Translations under genes and position numbers: made by a program
In this document: positions 36,832 to 48,370 of the stretch, piece after piece
Layout of the letters: each line of letters opens with the position of its first letter
Numbering within the stretch: position 1 is the first letter of the stretch
The notes under the pieces: model-generated
Databases searched by the model: none
What the model was told of the DNA's origin: nothing
The model's input: the letters and a program-made list of their open reading frames with translations, nothing else
Assembly: GCA_963691655.1 (NCBI GenBank)
Contig: OY829326.1
Coordinates: 87,723,235 to 87,787,234 of the forward strand
Reading direction: 5' to 3'
DNA: 64,000 nt
Source: Toxonevra muliebris
Lineage: Eukaryota; Arthropoda; Insecta; Diptera; Pallopteridae

Positions 36832-37220
36832 TTAACCCCTTCATGCCCGCTGTTACCTATAGGCAACATTCACTTTGATGTGGCATAAAATATGTGATTA
36901 ATAAATATTACTAGTAATATTCTTTAAGTTTTCTGATTGCTGAAAATTTGAAATTTGGTTCATATGCCATTTGTTACATTTTTTGTCTTCGAAGTCAAGT
37001 CAAAAACCTAAGTGCAAAATTGTTCGTAAATTCTTTTAAATTAATTTTTTCAAACAAATACTATAAACTTTTACTAAGCGGATTTTTTTTTTTTTAAATG
37101 TGTTTATAAAAGATAAGAGAATATGAATATAAGAAAATCGGAGAAAATATTTTATCCAGTGGTTGTTTACAGTTCCATATCTATATTTTTAGCCTTTAAT
37201 GAGGGACAAACAAATCAATA
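36832..37220 (-). mobile_element. Truncated piggyBac-type MITE, same family as 22169-22622
   Basis: After TTAA (36832-36835) the sequence CCCCTTCATGCCCGCTGTTA and the following ACATTCACTTTGATG, GGCATAAAA and TATTACTAGTAA blocks align with the reverse complement of the right end of the 22-kb element. The region 37160-37215 aligns with that element's other half (a TTTGTCC...TTTAA block, read inverted). The distal terminus and TTAA were not found, so the right limit is approximate. Confidence 0.55.
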
Positions 37221-38977
37221 CATAAAAGTTTTTTATATGAAGTTTTTGCTTTTCTTGAGTGGTGGATAGGAAGCTTTATTGTGGAATTATAAAAAATGTG
37301 CATAATGATGCCCAGATCACGCTGGGACGAGATAAATTTAATTTTACGAAACTAATATACAGAGGACCGATGAACTTTGGTTTTTCGTATTCGTCACGTT
37401 TTTAACCAAAATAGTTACATAAAATCAAGAACTCACTAAACCAATAGGCATTGAAGTATTGAAGACGGTCTATGGTAATTAAAAATAGTAAGCTTACTAA
37501 TTTCGTCTTATGCTTTAAAACATTTACTCTTTTGTAATTTCCTGCTCAATTTGTGGCATTTTTAAAACAAAAGAACACAACATAATTTCTTTCAAGGTTG
37601 TAATTCATCTAGAAGTATTTTTTTACACAAATTTAGTATTGTAATTTTACAGATAAAAATATTTGCTGGTTTCATTAAAAATAAAAATTTATTATCTTTA
37701 GAAATTAATGAAACAATACAAATGATTTAAAAAAAAAACATATTTCCGCATATAAAATCACGTACAATGCATTCGTGCATTCATACCCAGCGGTAAAATT
37801 GAATGCAACCTTACTTCGCATCATGTGCATTCATATAAGCACTTCCAATTAACTAATAAAACCATTTGGTGCCACAAAAAAATCAATCCATTTGATTGTA
37901 AAAATATAAAAGTTATTGATCGCATTCAGAAGACGCAAATATTGCGCAACTGCTCCGTTACTGCGACCTGAGTGTCACATGAAAGCAAAGTGATCTCCAT
38001 GACCGGCCCCCATTCAACATATTTTTTGAATGAGTTTGGCGGATCAAGTGACAATTGTGAACAAATAAATCAATAATTTTAATTAAAATAAAATGTAGGG
38101 AAACTTTGTGCAGGTTGGAAATATGTGCAGTTTTGCAAATCGCGATATTTTTTGGTGGCGTTAGTATCGTCATCACTGTCACTGTTAATGTCGTTTCTTA
38201 ATCATTACTCACTTTTAGGATGGTTTTAGAAAGAATGAATGCTTATTGTCAGCTTGAGCCGAGAACTATATAAAAATAGTTTCGAACAATTTTTTTCTGA
38301 AATTTTCTAGTGATAATAAGGTGAATAATTTTCATCCCAATCTAAGAGTTGTATATGCTCTATTATACGATTTTCCTGTCTTTTCAAGATGCAAAAAAGA
38401 ATTATGCGTATCTAATGTCAAAAATTTTGTTTTTGTGTCGAGCCAAAAATGCAATTTTTTTTTTGTGCACTGATTTTGATGCTGTGCTTCGAACGATCAA
38501 ATTCATAAAAATTAAAAAAAAAAAACTGCAGCACGAACGTACCAAATTTCGATATATTGAGATATTGGATGAGAGAGTTGAAGGCATAACACAAGTTCCT
38601 GATGACGAATTGGTGAAAATTTTGAAGAAAAAAATTACAGTATCTGCAAAAACCCAGCTCATTTTGCATGTGTTCATCATAGAAATTAAATTTGGATTTG
38701 CACCGATTGCGAAGAACTGGACGAATTAGAATAATTTTTTTTTTTACTGAATTAAACTTTCACTTCAATAAATATTCATCAAACGTAAGAAAAACAATGT
38801 TTCCTTCTCACATTATTGAATAAAACCGATTTCCCAACCCGCCTAACCTAAAGAAAATTAATTTTTTTTTATGTATCATACGTAAGGTCATGTCCTTTCC
38901 ATAGGTACATCAAACTCCTTACCCAATATAAAATATAAATATATTTAGAAATCAGACGTATACATTAAAGTGCCTCA
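37221..38977. other. AT-rich presumptive intron, no gene seen
   Basis: A 126-codon frame (38349-38729, +) is the longest here. It is Lys/Phe-rich, overlapped by similar minus-strand frames, and shows no domain I recognise. I do not call it a gene. Confidence 0.35.
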
Positions 38978-39120
38978 CCAAGTTCTAACGATTACCGTTC
39001 GTGAGCTGGACCATCTTGAAAAAACCTTTGTTACGTTACTTTTGACCAATTAAAAGTTCACAAATAATAGATACTAAAAAATTCGATGGTTCCGTTTTTT
39101 AAATCTGCTAGCAGACTCGA
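38978..39120 (+). repeat. Dispersed repeat, copy 1
   Basis: Shared with 50715-50880: TCTAACGATTACCG, TGAGCTG, TTGAAAAAAC and then TTCACAAATAAT, ATACTAAAAAATTCG. The two copies are diverged, in the same orientation, and of unknown type. Confidence 0.55.
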
Positions 39121-39808
39121 AATAATGAGTTTTTCTTGAAATTTTAGCAATATTTTTCATACGATTTCTCTGAAATCGCATTGCTGTTCGATGGTTGGTT
39201 GGTTAAAGTGGTGGCTCGAGCCCCGAACCCAATTAACGCAATAAACGCTTGCGCAGCGTTTTGATACCGCATCTTCAGTATATTTTTGGTGTACGTGGTT
39301 TTTTTCTCACTAAGCATTGTACGACAACAAAGCTACTTTTAAACCGTGCCTATATAATAAGCACATTTTCCCTCCATGCATCAGAATAACTTCTGATGCA
39401 CATCTGTCGGTCGCTGGGAGCATTAATATTTCGCTGTGCTTTAAAATGTATGAAAATAAAAAATATGATTACAAATTTTTGAAATCAGAGAATACTCCTA
39501 CCCAATTTGTAGTAATATTGAAGGGATAACTTTAGTGTCCTAATTAATTGTTATTCGGAGAAGTTTAAAAGGGAAATGGAGGAAAAAGAAAAGAAACACC
39601 AAAACAAATACTTGTAAATAGGATTGTTTATTAAAATGTTTGAATAGTAATAGATTGGCTGAAAAAATTGGTGGTAGATCATAACTTTTTAGAAAAAAAA
39701 ATCCAATTTCCTTTTGCTGTTCTATAATTTCCGCTTATGAAAAAGTTTATCTACAAAATGATTAACTTTTTTCTAATTTTTTGCAAGTAAAGTGAGGAAG
39801 AAGGGATT

Positions 39809-40355
39809 GTTCTAAATAGTGCTCCTTCATACTCGTTTACCCGGATTGTACCCGGATACCCGGGGGTTTCGTTTATAACCCGGGTACTATTTTTACGGAT
39901 ACCCGTTATTCTCCGGGTTCCCATTTTTTTCAGGTACCCGCGAATCTCCGGGTACCCGCAAGTTTTCAGATACCCGTTGCCAACTGACAAAAACTTATAA
40001 AATTAAGAGACTACAAAATCTTCAATACCTACAGAAATATATTTGTTGTATCGAGTAAACGCTTGAACAGAATCAGACAAAAGTAGTAAGTAGCTGTAGA
40101 CAAAGTAGTAGTAGCAGTTGCATGAAAACAATCCCAAAATATGGTAGTGCCATATTTCTTTTAGTTTTTTTAGCTATCATATTTAAAAAACAATTGTACG
40201 TAGAAGGCAAGCAATTTTCGGGTACCCGATTTCAAGTATTACCTGTAATTTTCAGGTACCCGAATTCTGGTATTACCCGCAAATTTTTGTGTACTCGCAG
40301 AATTTTTGGGTACCCGGGCATTTGTGTATGCGGTATCAAGAGCACTAGTTCTTAA
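39809..40355. mobile_element. Small hAT-like element with GGGTACCCG subterminal arrays
   Basis: The element at 39817-40347 (531 bp) is bracketed by GTTCTAAA (39809-39816) and GTTCTTAA (40348-40355), an 8-bp duplication with one mismatch. Its ends are TAGTGCTCCTTCATACTCG and, read from the right, TAGTGCTCTTGATACCG. About a dozen copies or variants of the palindrome GGGTACCCG are packed into 39838-39980 and 40217-40323, leaving a plain AT-rich centre. hAT transposases bind short subterminal repeats, and this array is a plausible extreme case. No coding sequence was seen. The frames across it are translated palindrome repeats. Confidence 0.8.
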
Positions 40356-42010
40356 CAAAGTGCAAAACAAAAAAGGAGGTTAGGTTAAGCTAAAATATAA
40401 AGTAGATATTCTTTATTAACAGAAGAATTATAGAAGACAGTGCGTCATGGTGGGCGAAAGCTTTGCTCCTTCAAAGTTTGAATAAAGATAATTTTTACTT
40501 ACTTTTACATATTTCCTACATATATGTAACTTATTACTAATCCCAGTCAAAACATCTACTTTCCTTATTAATTAAGAAACACTACTTTCGATAGCGACTA
40601 AAAAGTAAATCTCAACAAACGTAAGGTTTTGTGAAAATTTTTGTTTTGCTGCGCCTTTTTTTTTAACATTTAGTACGGATATTAGATTTCCAAAGTCCGA
40701 ACCCTGCATTCAACTAGTTTTTACGCTCGAGTTCTTTTTTCTATAAATTAATAATAATCCTCCAACTTTTTAGCTTGGAGAAATCTTAATAGCAATTTTA
40801 AAATTAGAAGTGACAAGTGTATTAGAATGAATTTTAATTGTTTTGAGAAGGAGCTGGCTAATTTTTTGAATTTTGACTCAACAAAAATAACGCAAGATTG
40901 GCACTGATTTATACCTGAGTACATCAAAATGCAGGGATTTGGGTTTCAATGAAAATAAGGATATCGAAAAAGAAGCTCGGCGATTTCTCTTCAAAACCAC
41001 TAAAGTTTATTGTGTTTACAAAAATATTTACATACAAATTTTCAGTAGATACATTAAAAAAGCACCATTAACAATATCGAAAAGTAAAACAGAATAAACA
41101 ATAAAATTAAAAAATAAAGAAAAATAATTGTATATATGCGAAACAGAAACAGACAATACTCAAAGTTTAAACAACTGTGGTATTACTCACATCTTCCTAT
41201 AAATAAAAGCAAAAAAATCATTATTTCTTTATAATAAATAAAAATAAAATTATATAAAATAATATGTGGAAAAACTACGCGAACGTGGCAGATCAGTGAA
41301 CTCCACTCCACTCAACGCACAAGCGAAAACCGAAAAAGAGAAAAATAATGCATTGACAGCAGCAAATAGAGCTTTAAATTTAACTTTTAAACATTATTAT
41401 TATTATTATTTTTTTTTTGTTTTTTATCATTATAATCATTTTTGTCGTTGTTTAATAATCACTAAAAGCCTCCATCAGAAAACCTTTGAGCGCTACATTG
41501 TCTCTCTACCTCAGACTAACTCTAAACATTTTATAATAATTTTTGTTGTTGTTTCATTTTTAAGCCCGGGTTTATCAAGTCATTTCTTTCTTCAATTTCA
41601 GTGTTTTCCTATATTTGTTTGTTTGCTGACTTATTAATATCTTCGCGCATTTCTTTCTCGCCTTTCTTCGTTGCGCCGTCGAAGCCGCGTGATTATGCCA
41701 ATCGGACATTGACGTCGTCGTTGTCGACTTTGTGCGTTTTGTCACTTATTTCATTTTTGCCTCTTTCTCTTTTCATATACTGTCAAGTTCGTCTGCTTAT
41801 TTATGGCCTAAAAAATATGTATGAGTGCTTTTCCATACGAGTGTAAAACCGATGAGTAAGATGACGTTTCATGGTAGACGCCACTGCCGTAGTTTCAGTA
41901 AGCTAGCTTTTATGTTGGGAAGCAGGCATTAACAGATATTGTACAGCCAGGGAGAAAGGGAGAGACAAAACCGAGAAACTGCCGGCTTACTGTTGGACTT
42001 GATGGCGGAC

Positions 42011-42033
42011 GGGCTGGCTGGCTGGCTGACTGG
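42011..42033. repeat. (GGCT)n microsatellite
   Basis: About four GGCT units within a GC-richer patch. Confidence 0.8.
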
Positions 42034-43650
42034 TTGACTTGATGCGCATTATTTTCACAGAAGCTTCGATAAGTAATTTCTATCAAAAGGTGTTTCTCTG
42101 TTTTTATGAAGCTCGAGGTTAAGTTGTAACATAAATACAAACATTTTTGTTGTTGTTATTGTTGTAGCTGTTTCACTGTTTGTTTGTTTGTCTGTTTGTC
42201 TGCCCGTTTGTCCATTCATATGCTTGCTGTTTGTGTAAGGCATTTGTCACTTTCACATTAATATTTAATTTTATTATTATTTTCATTTTATAATTGATTT
42301 TGATTTTAATGATGCTGCTGATCCCTGTTCCATATGAAAGTGACTGAGAAAGAGCATGTATTCGATTTGGCGATTACAAGTAGTTAGTAAGGAATCTGCT
42401 TACCAAAAGAACTCTCGAATGACTTCAGTCTATGCTCTAAAAATGATGCACGCCAGCTTCATTTGGAATATTTTTTTTTTAGATGAAAAAAAGAGGGCAA
42501 AAATAGATTCCTTGGCCCAAAAAGTTTAGATTTAGAAGGGATTTTTAATAATAAAAAATCAGCTACCGAATATGCTGGTGCACAAAATTTCAATAACGTC
42601 GGTTGTTCTATATATGGCATTCCAATAAGAGGAAAAACTCAACTTTCCCGATTTTTCTAATTTTTTCTCCGAGATTCGCATTGGAGTATAATTTAGATTC
42701 AAATAAAGGCCAGATTGATTCACAATATTTCAACAAAGTGAAAGGGATAAAAAACGTAATTAACATATTTACTAAATCTTAATATTAATTTTAAAACTAA
42801 CTTAAAGTTAAGCACTAGCTATCATTTTTTAACATTAGATTGGGTTTCAATTTAAATGCCAATGCCTTAATAATTACATTTTGCACCTACATACATATAT
42901 GTATTAATGACTAAATATAACAACAAAAAGTTATGCAGCAGCCTGTGAAGAATAAGGGAGAAAGTTTTGTTGATCTAAGGGCGTTGCCTTCTTCGAAACC
43001 TTTCTTTCTTTCTTTCAATTATATTTGCAACAAAAACATTCACATATACATTTATAATTTTTTTTATAGGAATGCTTTTATCCTCTAGTCTACTATAAAT
43101 TTTCAAAAAATGCAAAGATGAAATTCTATATATTTAGATTGAAATGGTAAAGGTAAAAGTTTGGTCTTTCCAGTAAAAACTTAAACGTAAGCTAATTAAA
43201 ACCATTGCTCAATTAGCATTAAATAAATTGAAATATGTCACAGTGACAAAATTAACAAAGAGAGAAAAATAAAAATAAAATTATAAACGACAAGAGAAAA
43301 ATTAATTAAAAAACAAAACAAAATTTAATGGAGGGAAAAGAAACTTAAAACTTTTATTATTAACTATTTTTAGTCTTATTTTTATTTATTTAATTAACTT
43401 TCGATAGTGCCTTGTGCACCATTAGCATACAAAGAGCGGAACAGCGAAGAGTAAAGAGAGCAAATGAAGAGAGTTGCTACAACGAATTCGTAACTCTAAG
43501 CTCAGAGCAGCTGGGGCAAGTGTTCCAAATTTGGGTCATTCGCAAAGGTTGATTGAGTGCAATTGACCATCGCCAGCAAACATGGCGGCAGCAAACTAAA
43601 GTTCAACAATAACAAAACGTTGAAATACCGGTGAATGCGAATAAGATTAG

Positions 43651-43670
43651 TGTGTGTGTGTGTATGTGTG
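43651..43670. repeat. (TG)n microsatellite
   Basis: An imperfect TG run interrupted by one TA. Confidence 0.85.
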
Positions 43671-44718
43671 CTTATATGTGTACGTAATGTAGGTTTACCA
43701 GTTGATGGACTTTTGTTTTTTGGTCCAATGTGCACCTACCTATTTGCCCAAACTAGTAGAGTTTACGTCGGCTTGACTAATAACAGATCCACAATTCGCT
43801 GCTCGTCGCTGACGGCGATCATTTTAGCGATCGTTGTCGCATGCAAAATTAAAAGAAACTAAGTATAAATAAAATAAAAATGCTAATTTGAATGCTTTGA
43901 ACGCCTTTTGTGGAGAAAATAAAAACAAAAAAAAACTTGACTTTTGCTTTTCGAAGAAGGTGAAATTTATATGTCGCTACTTCTTCGTCAGCGGTAAATG
44001 TTTAGAATTTTTAATTAATTTTAAAATATACTCCTATCTTTTTGTTTTCTTTTGATTTTTAACACATTTTGGTAGAATTTTCAATGAGTTTTAATCACAT
44101 TTTATTAATTTAGTCATTTGTTGCTTTTGCTAACATTACCAGTTAGTCAAAAAAGTTAATTAATTGACTTGACTTTTGTATTAAATAATAATTATTATGT
44201 ACATACATATATAAACATTCAATTCAAAATTTTTATGACGTCAATTAGAACAAAAAGTACTCGTGAATACATACATACATATTTGTTTTAATAATAACTT
44301 AAAAGTGAATGCAATAAAATTATTCCAACGAATGCGGAGATAAGATAGGGAATCTATTATATTTATTATTTTCAAGGTTGTAAATATCGAATGTGCCGAT
44401 TTATAGCATTAAGTATTAAAAGTCAAAAACATAAAAACCACAAACTGAACGATTACTGAATTTAAACTAAAAAATAACTGTGCTAGTCGAAGACAGAGAC
44501 AAACGGGGCATCTAGGGGGTAAAATTCGTATGGGTATACCGAGTTTAGATCCATCGGCCCCTTGGCTGGAATCTTGTTTAATCTTGTTCAGAGAAACCTG
44601 TTTTTGAATTTTGCTGATTTCAGTTCGTGACTAAAGACTTCAGATATTTACATGTTTATAGGTTCTAAACCGTCTTGAATATCACTTTACTGTCTTCAGC
44701 AAAGTTGTAGCTGTTATT

Positions 44719-45010
44719 ACACGTAACATTTTCCGTGGAAAATAATATTAGATTCATGTTTATCAAGTTAAATTACACAAAACTAGGCTTGTCCCGTAGT
44801 TTTATGATGACTTGGGTAAGCGTAAGACCCGAAAAACAGCCTTTTTGGACCTTTTTTGAAGTTAGGGACAACACGTAACATTTCCCATAAAAAATAATAT
44901 TAGATTCATATTCAGCGAGGAAAAATATTTGAAAAAAACTTTATCTGTTTTTTTTTTTTGATGACTTGGGTAAACGTACGCTTGATAAAACTATTTTTTC
45001 AAGGCGAGGT
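44719..45010 (+). repeat. Diverged tandem duplication, 152-bp period
   Basis: Unit 1 starts at 44719 (ACACGTAACATTTTCC) and unit 2 at 44871 (ACACGTAACATTTCCC). Both continue with AAAATAATATTAGATTCAT and, further on, GATGACTTGGGTAA. The spacing is constant, so it is a true tandem duplication that has since diverged. Confidence 0.75.
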
Positions 45011-48000
45011 GGAAGACTTGCAGCCGCCATATTGGTCCGCCATCATGCCAAATCAAAAAACTTCTCATTGCATCGTTCATTTGAGACCAAACACGCCCTA
45101 AAATACCTTTCACGTTGACAGAGAATGTCCCATATACATAAATATTGTAATGGAATCTAAATCTAGAGGTTTTTTTTTTCTAAAAGTGGCAAAACTGAAG
45201 ATTTTTTGGTACATCTAGAGAGAAATAGGTTTCGAAATCTGGCAACAGTGGAGCGCATCATACGTAGGTGGTCGAGCGGTACTTTTATTGATTTTGCTAT
45301 TTACGTCCCTCACGTAGTGTAAAATAAAAACCGGTGTGCACTCGTTCACTAGCAAAGAATGATTAAATTTTAATTTTTAATTTCATTTTGTTCATCTTTT
45401 TTTACAGTAATAATTCGAAGATGTGATGGGACAAATTTCTAAATCAAACTTAAAACATAGAAAAGTACAATAAGTACTTAATACATTTAAAAATAGTGAA
45501 TAAATTTACTTAAATTGTGTGGCGACTGCCACATATACAGCGTTTTTAATAGCTGAGATATACAAATCACTATAGGGGGTATGAAGGCGGAGGACGCAAG
45601 TTGAGGTCTTTGACTGCCGATTCACTCAAGCTTATATGCGATCCTTGCATCTCCATCTCAAATAAACGCACCGTCTGTTCGTGGCTCCCTCTGGATAGTG
45701 ATCTCACACAACTTATGTGTGCAGCGAGTTCCCTTTAAACTTTAGTTCTTATTTTCCGCCATATTTGACGATTTAGAATTCATAAATTTTGGAGTTTATT
45801 TCTTTGTGAATGACAGAAAATAATATTTTCAAATTAGGTTGGCGAATGTCAAACCGTGATCAGTAATGTTGATTTGTTTATTGGTGCCCGAGTTCTGGTA
45901 ATACCTGAAATTATCGGGTGCTCGATGAACGAAATGAGTGCGCATCCGTTAGATCCGGGCATACCCAAATATTTCAAAATATACCCCTCCATTATTTTAT
46001 ATGCACAATTATACAAGTATGCATTTTCATAAAATTAGAAAACTGGTTGCTTTTAACAGCAAATAAATGAAATAAATTAATTTTTGTAATGGCACCCAGA
46101 GTAAAAATTTGTGAACTATTTGAGATTTGGGTTGAGGCACGCAAGGAAAGTCGAAAAGAAAAAATGTCTGCAAAAATGGCTACATTAAAAAAAAAGGCTT
46201 CCACATCTTTAGTAATAGAACTGCTATGTGAGACGTTAAATTGTTTGGAAGTAAGTTGTTACAAAGTTGTGGAACTCTTGCAGTGGAAATCGTAGTTTTT
46301 TCGAAACCCAGCCTTTTTCGTGGTCTCAATCTTGTTTTGAATTAAGCGAAATCAACGAGATTTGTGTGAGTTATCATATTGTTGATAAGTTATGGTAACA
46401 AAATATGAATATTTAAATTTTAGGGACTATGCATTAGCAAGGGCGGAGAGTGCCAGGTGTATGAAGACAAATTATGAAGTAAATTTTCATCGAAGGATAT
46501 CTAGGTAATGATGGTGACGATGTTTTTTTTACTCTCAGTGAGTTATATGTGTTTCTGGCTAGTCATCCCTGCATTAAAGTATAGTTTAGTTAACGGAAAA
46601 CTATTCTTGGTATACCATGCCTGCAACAGTACACAAAATATTAGTACACGGGTTGGATATTAAGATGTAGTCGAAGCAAGACATAACCAAATTCAAACGT
46701 TTCGCTTAAATAATACACGCAAAACTTCTCGGGAATCCTCAAATAGGGATCTATTGGTAACTATATTACTTTCTTTGAAGCCAATTATTTTTGCTCATAG
46801 AAAAATTTGTTCTACGAAACAAACAATTACCGAAGACATTTCAAAGTATATCTTAATTGAAGAAACACAAGAAGAAAGTGTAGATACTATATTTTGAAAA
46901 TTTAAATTTAAACGATTTATCATCAAGATATGATTCAGAAAGCGAAAAGGAGTAGCTTATATTTTATATCTTCATTAATGTAAATGCAAATTAATAAACT
47001 TTGCTACATAAGGAAAAAACTGTTACATAAAGTTCCAATGTAGCTGTTTATAGTTATTATAATGGTATGTCATTATTTGGTAAACAATAGCTATTTTATA
47101 ATGTGGGCGTGACCGCCCGTTTATACTTAACATTTATTTGGAAGTTGAAAATATTTTTTTAAGTATTTCAGGGTTTTATTTTTTTAATCGAAAAGGAAAG
47201 GGGAGGGGGAGGTGTGTTATCCCAAAATTTGTACTAGGGTCCGCTAGTGACTCGTAGCAAGCTAAATTTATGTATACGGATATTGCTTGTATACTTGACA
47301 TTTTAAATGGAGTATAAAAAGCCTCCATAGATATCACGTGTGCGTCTAGAGTTATTCGCGGTTCAATGTTTCGGAAATTCCATTTTCGTTGTTATCTCCT
47401 TTTCTATTGGTCGAACAGTAAAAAATGTGAACATAAAGATTAATGGAAAAAACACCATAACTTGGCATCCCACCCATTTTGGGTATAATAAACATTGTTC
47501 CCGCTATAGCTTCACACACTTAAGTTGAGCATTCTGGTGTTTATTGTATTCATTTCATTTATGGTGTTTTGTCAAAATGAGTGTTTGATTTGTATGAGAG
47601 GTGGGCGTGGCAGTGGGCCAATTTTTACAATGTTTTCTTTTGAACCTTACTTTGGCCAAAAAACAATATTTGCAAAGTTACATAGAGATTGGACAACGTT
47701 TACTATTTTTGGTCGCAGGTTATATGGAGACGCGACACTGTGCGAGATATCAAGAGCACTACTTCACCAAGAATGTACTTTTAACCAACAGGCAGATGTC
47801 CCTGATAGATATCAAGCTCTTTAGGAAATGCGGTGACAATACTTCGCATAACGTATTCATCTGAGTTAGAGGCATATTTATCAACTTTTTAAGTGGATTT
47901 AGCTTTATTTATTTATTCAAACTAAACTAAGTTTTAATCTACATTATTTCTCCGCCCCTTCGAAGCTTTGCTTGTCCGCCATCCTATTTGCAATGATTAA

Positions 48001-48057
48001 TATGTCTCTAAGCCTTAAAAAGCGTTACCACAAAGAGATAGACCGAAAACTAACTAA
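45011..48057. other. AT-rich presumptive intron with repeat remnants
   Basis: 45887-45985 carries GCCCGAGTTCTGGTAATACC and CGGGTGCTCG, diverged relatives of the array in the 39.8-kb hAT element. A TATCAAGAGCACTA string at 47749-47762 is identical to that element's right terminus. The 47571-47700 stretch (GGTGGGCGTGGCAGTGGGCC) looks like a multicopy repeat. A GGTCCGCTAG motif near 47238 resembles sequence near 5588. No exon was recognised. Confidence 0.4.
45887..45985. repeat. Decayed relative of the GGGTACCCG array
   Basis: CCCGAGTTCTGGTAATACCTG matches the CCCGAATTCTGGTATTACCCG-type unit at about 40258-40279 with a few changes, and more CCGGGCATACCC-like units follow. No terminus was identified here. 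Confidence 0.45.
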
Positions 48058-48222
48058 GGCCTGGTAAGTGTGCTGAACTGCTATGCAGGGTGTCCCGGTT
48101 CGATGCCGACACGATCCAAATTTTCTACATGGCACCACCTCTTCCTGCCAAGAGTAAAAATTGCCTAATACAAGCTTTTCTCACTTCGCCGTTCGGATTC
48201 GGAATAAAACTGTAGGTCCCTT
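48058..48222 (+). mobile_element. tRNA-derived SINE, third and diverged copy
   Basis: It has a B-box-like GGTTCGATGCC (48098-48108), a body with CGCCGTTCGGATTCGG and AAACTGTAGGTCC as in the copy at 1182, and a GGCACCAC block in the same order. The A box is poorly preserved (TGGTAAGTGTGCTGAACTGC). It ends before the 57-bp tandem duplication. Confidence 0.6.
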
Positions 48223-48256
48223 CCATTCGAGTACAAATATACTTCGCACTTCGTAA

Positions 48257-48370
48257 TGAATGAATTCCGTAAAAATAATTAAAAACCTTTCTTAAAATTT
48301 AAACAAATTCTGATGAATGAATGCCGTAAAAAAAATTAAAAAACTTTCTTAAAATTTAAACAAATTCTGA
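48257..48370 (+). repeat. 57-bp tandem duplication, recent
   Basis: Unit 1 (48257-48313) and unit 2 (48314-48370) are near-identical: TGAATGAATTCCGTAAAAAT versus TGAATGAATGCCGTAAAAAA, then CTTTCTTAAAATTTAAACAA in both. The low divergence implies a recent duplication. Confidence 0.9.

Larger units (their letters stand above)
40356..44718. other. AT-rich presumptive intron, no gene seen
   Basis: Contains several microsatellites: (TAT)n near 41394-41410, GGCT units at 42011-42033, TTTG/TCTG units at about 42178-42215 and TG at 43651-43670. Around 41640-41760 the base composition is higher in GC with GTCGTCGTTGTCG-like triplets; I find no open exon with splice sites there. Reading frames at 41266-41637 and 43635-43862 are low complexity. 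Confidence 0.35.

Noticed and set aside
38349..38729. 126-codon frame on the + strand
   Set aside because: Lys/Phe-rich, no domain, no splice or promoter context, overlapped by equally long minus-strand frames from the same AT-rich DNA.
41266..41637. 123-codon frame starting MEKLRERGRSVNSTPLNAQ
   Set aside because: The first 35 residues look protein-like, but the rest is Tyr/Phe microsatellite translation and no splice structure or homology is evident.
45271..45290. TGGTCGAGCGG, like a Ser/Leu tRNA A box
   Set aside because: No B box GGTTCRANNCC at the right distance and no acceptor stem.
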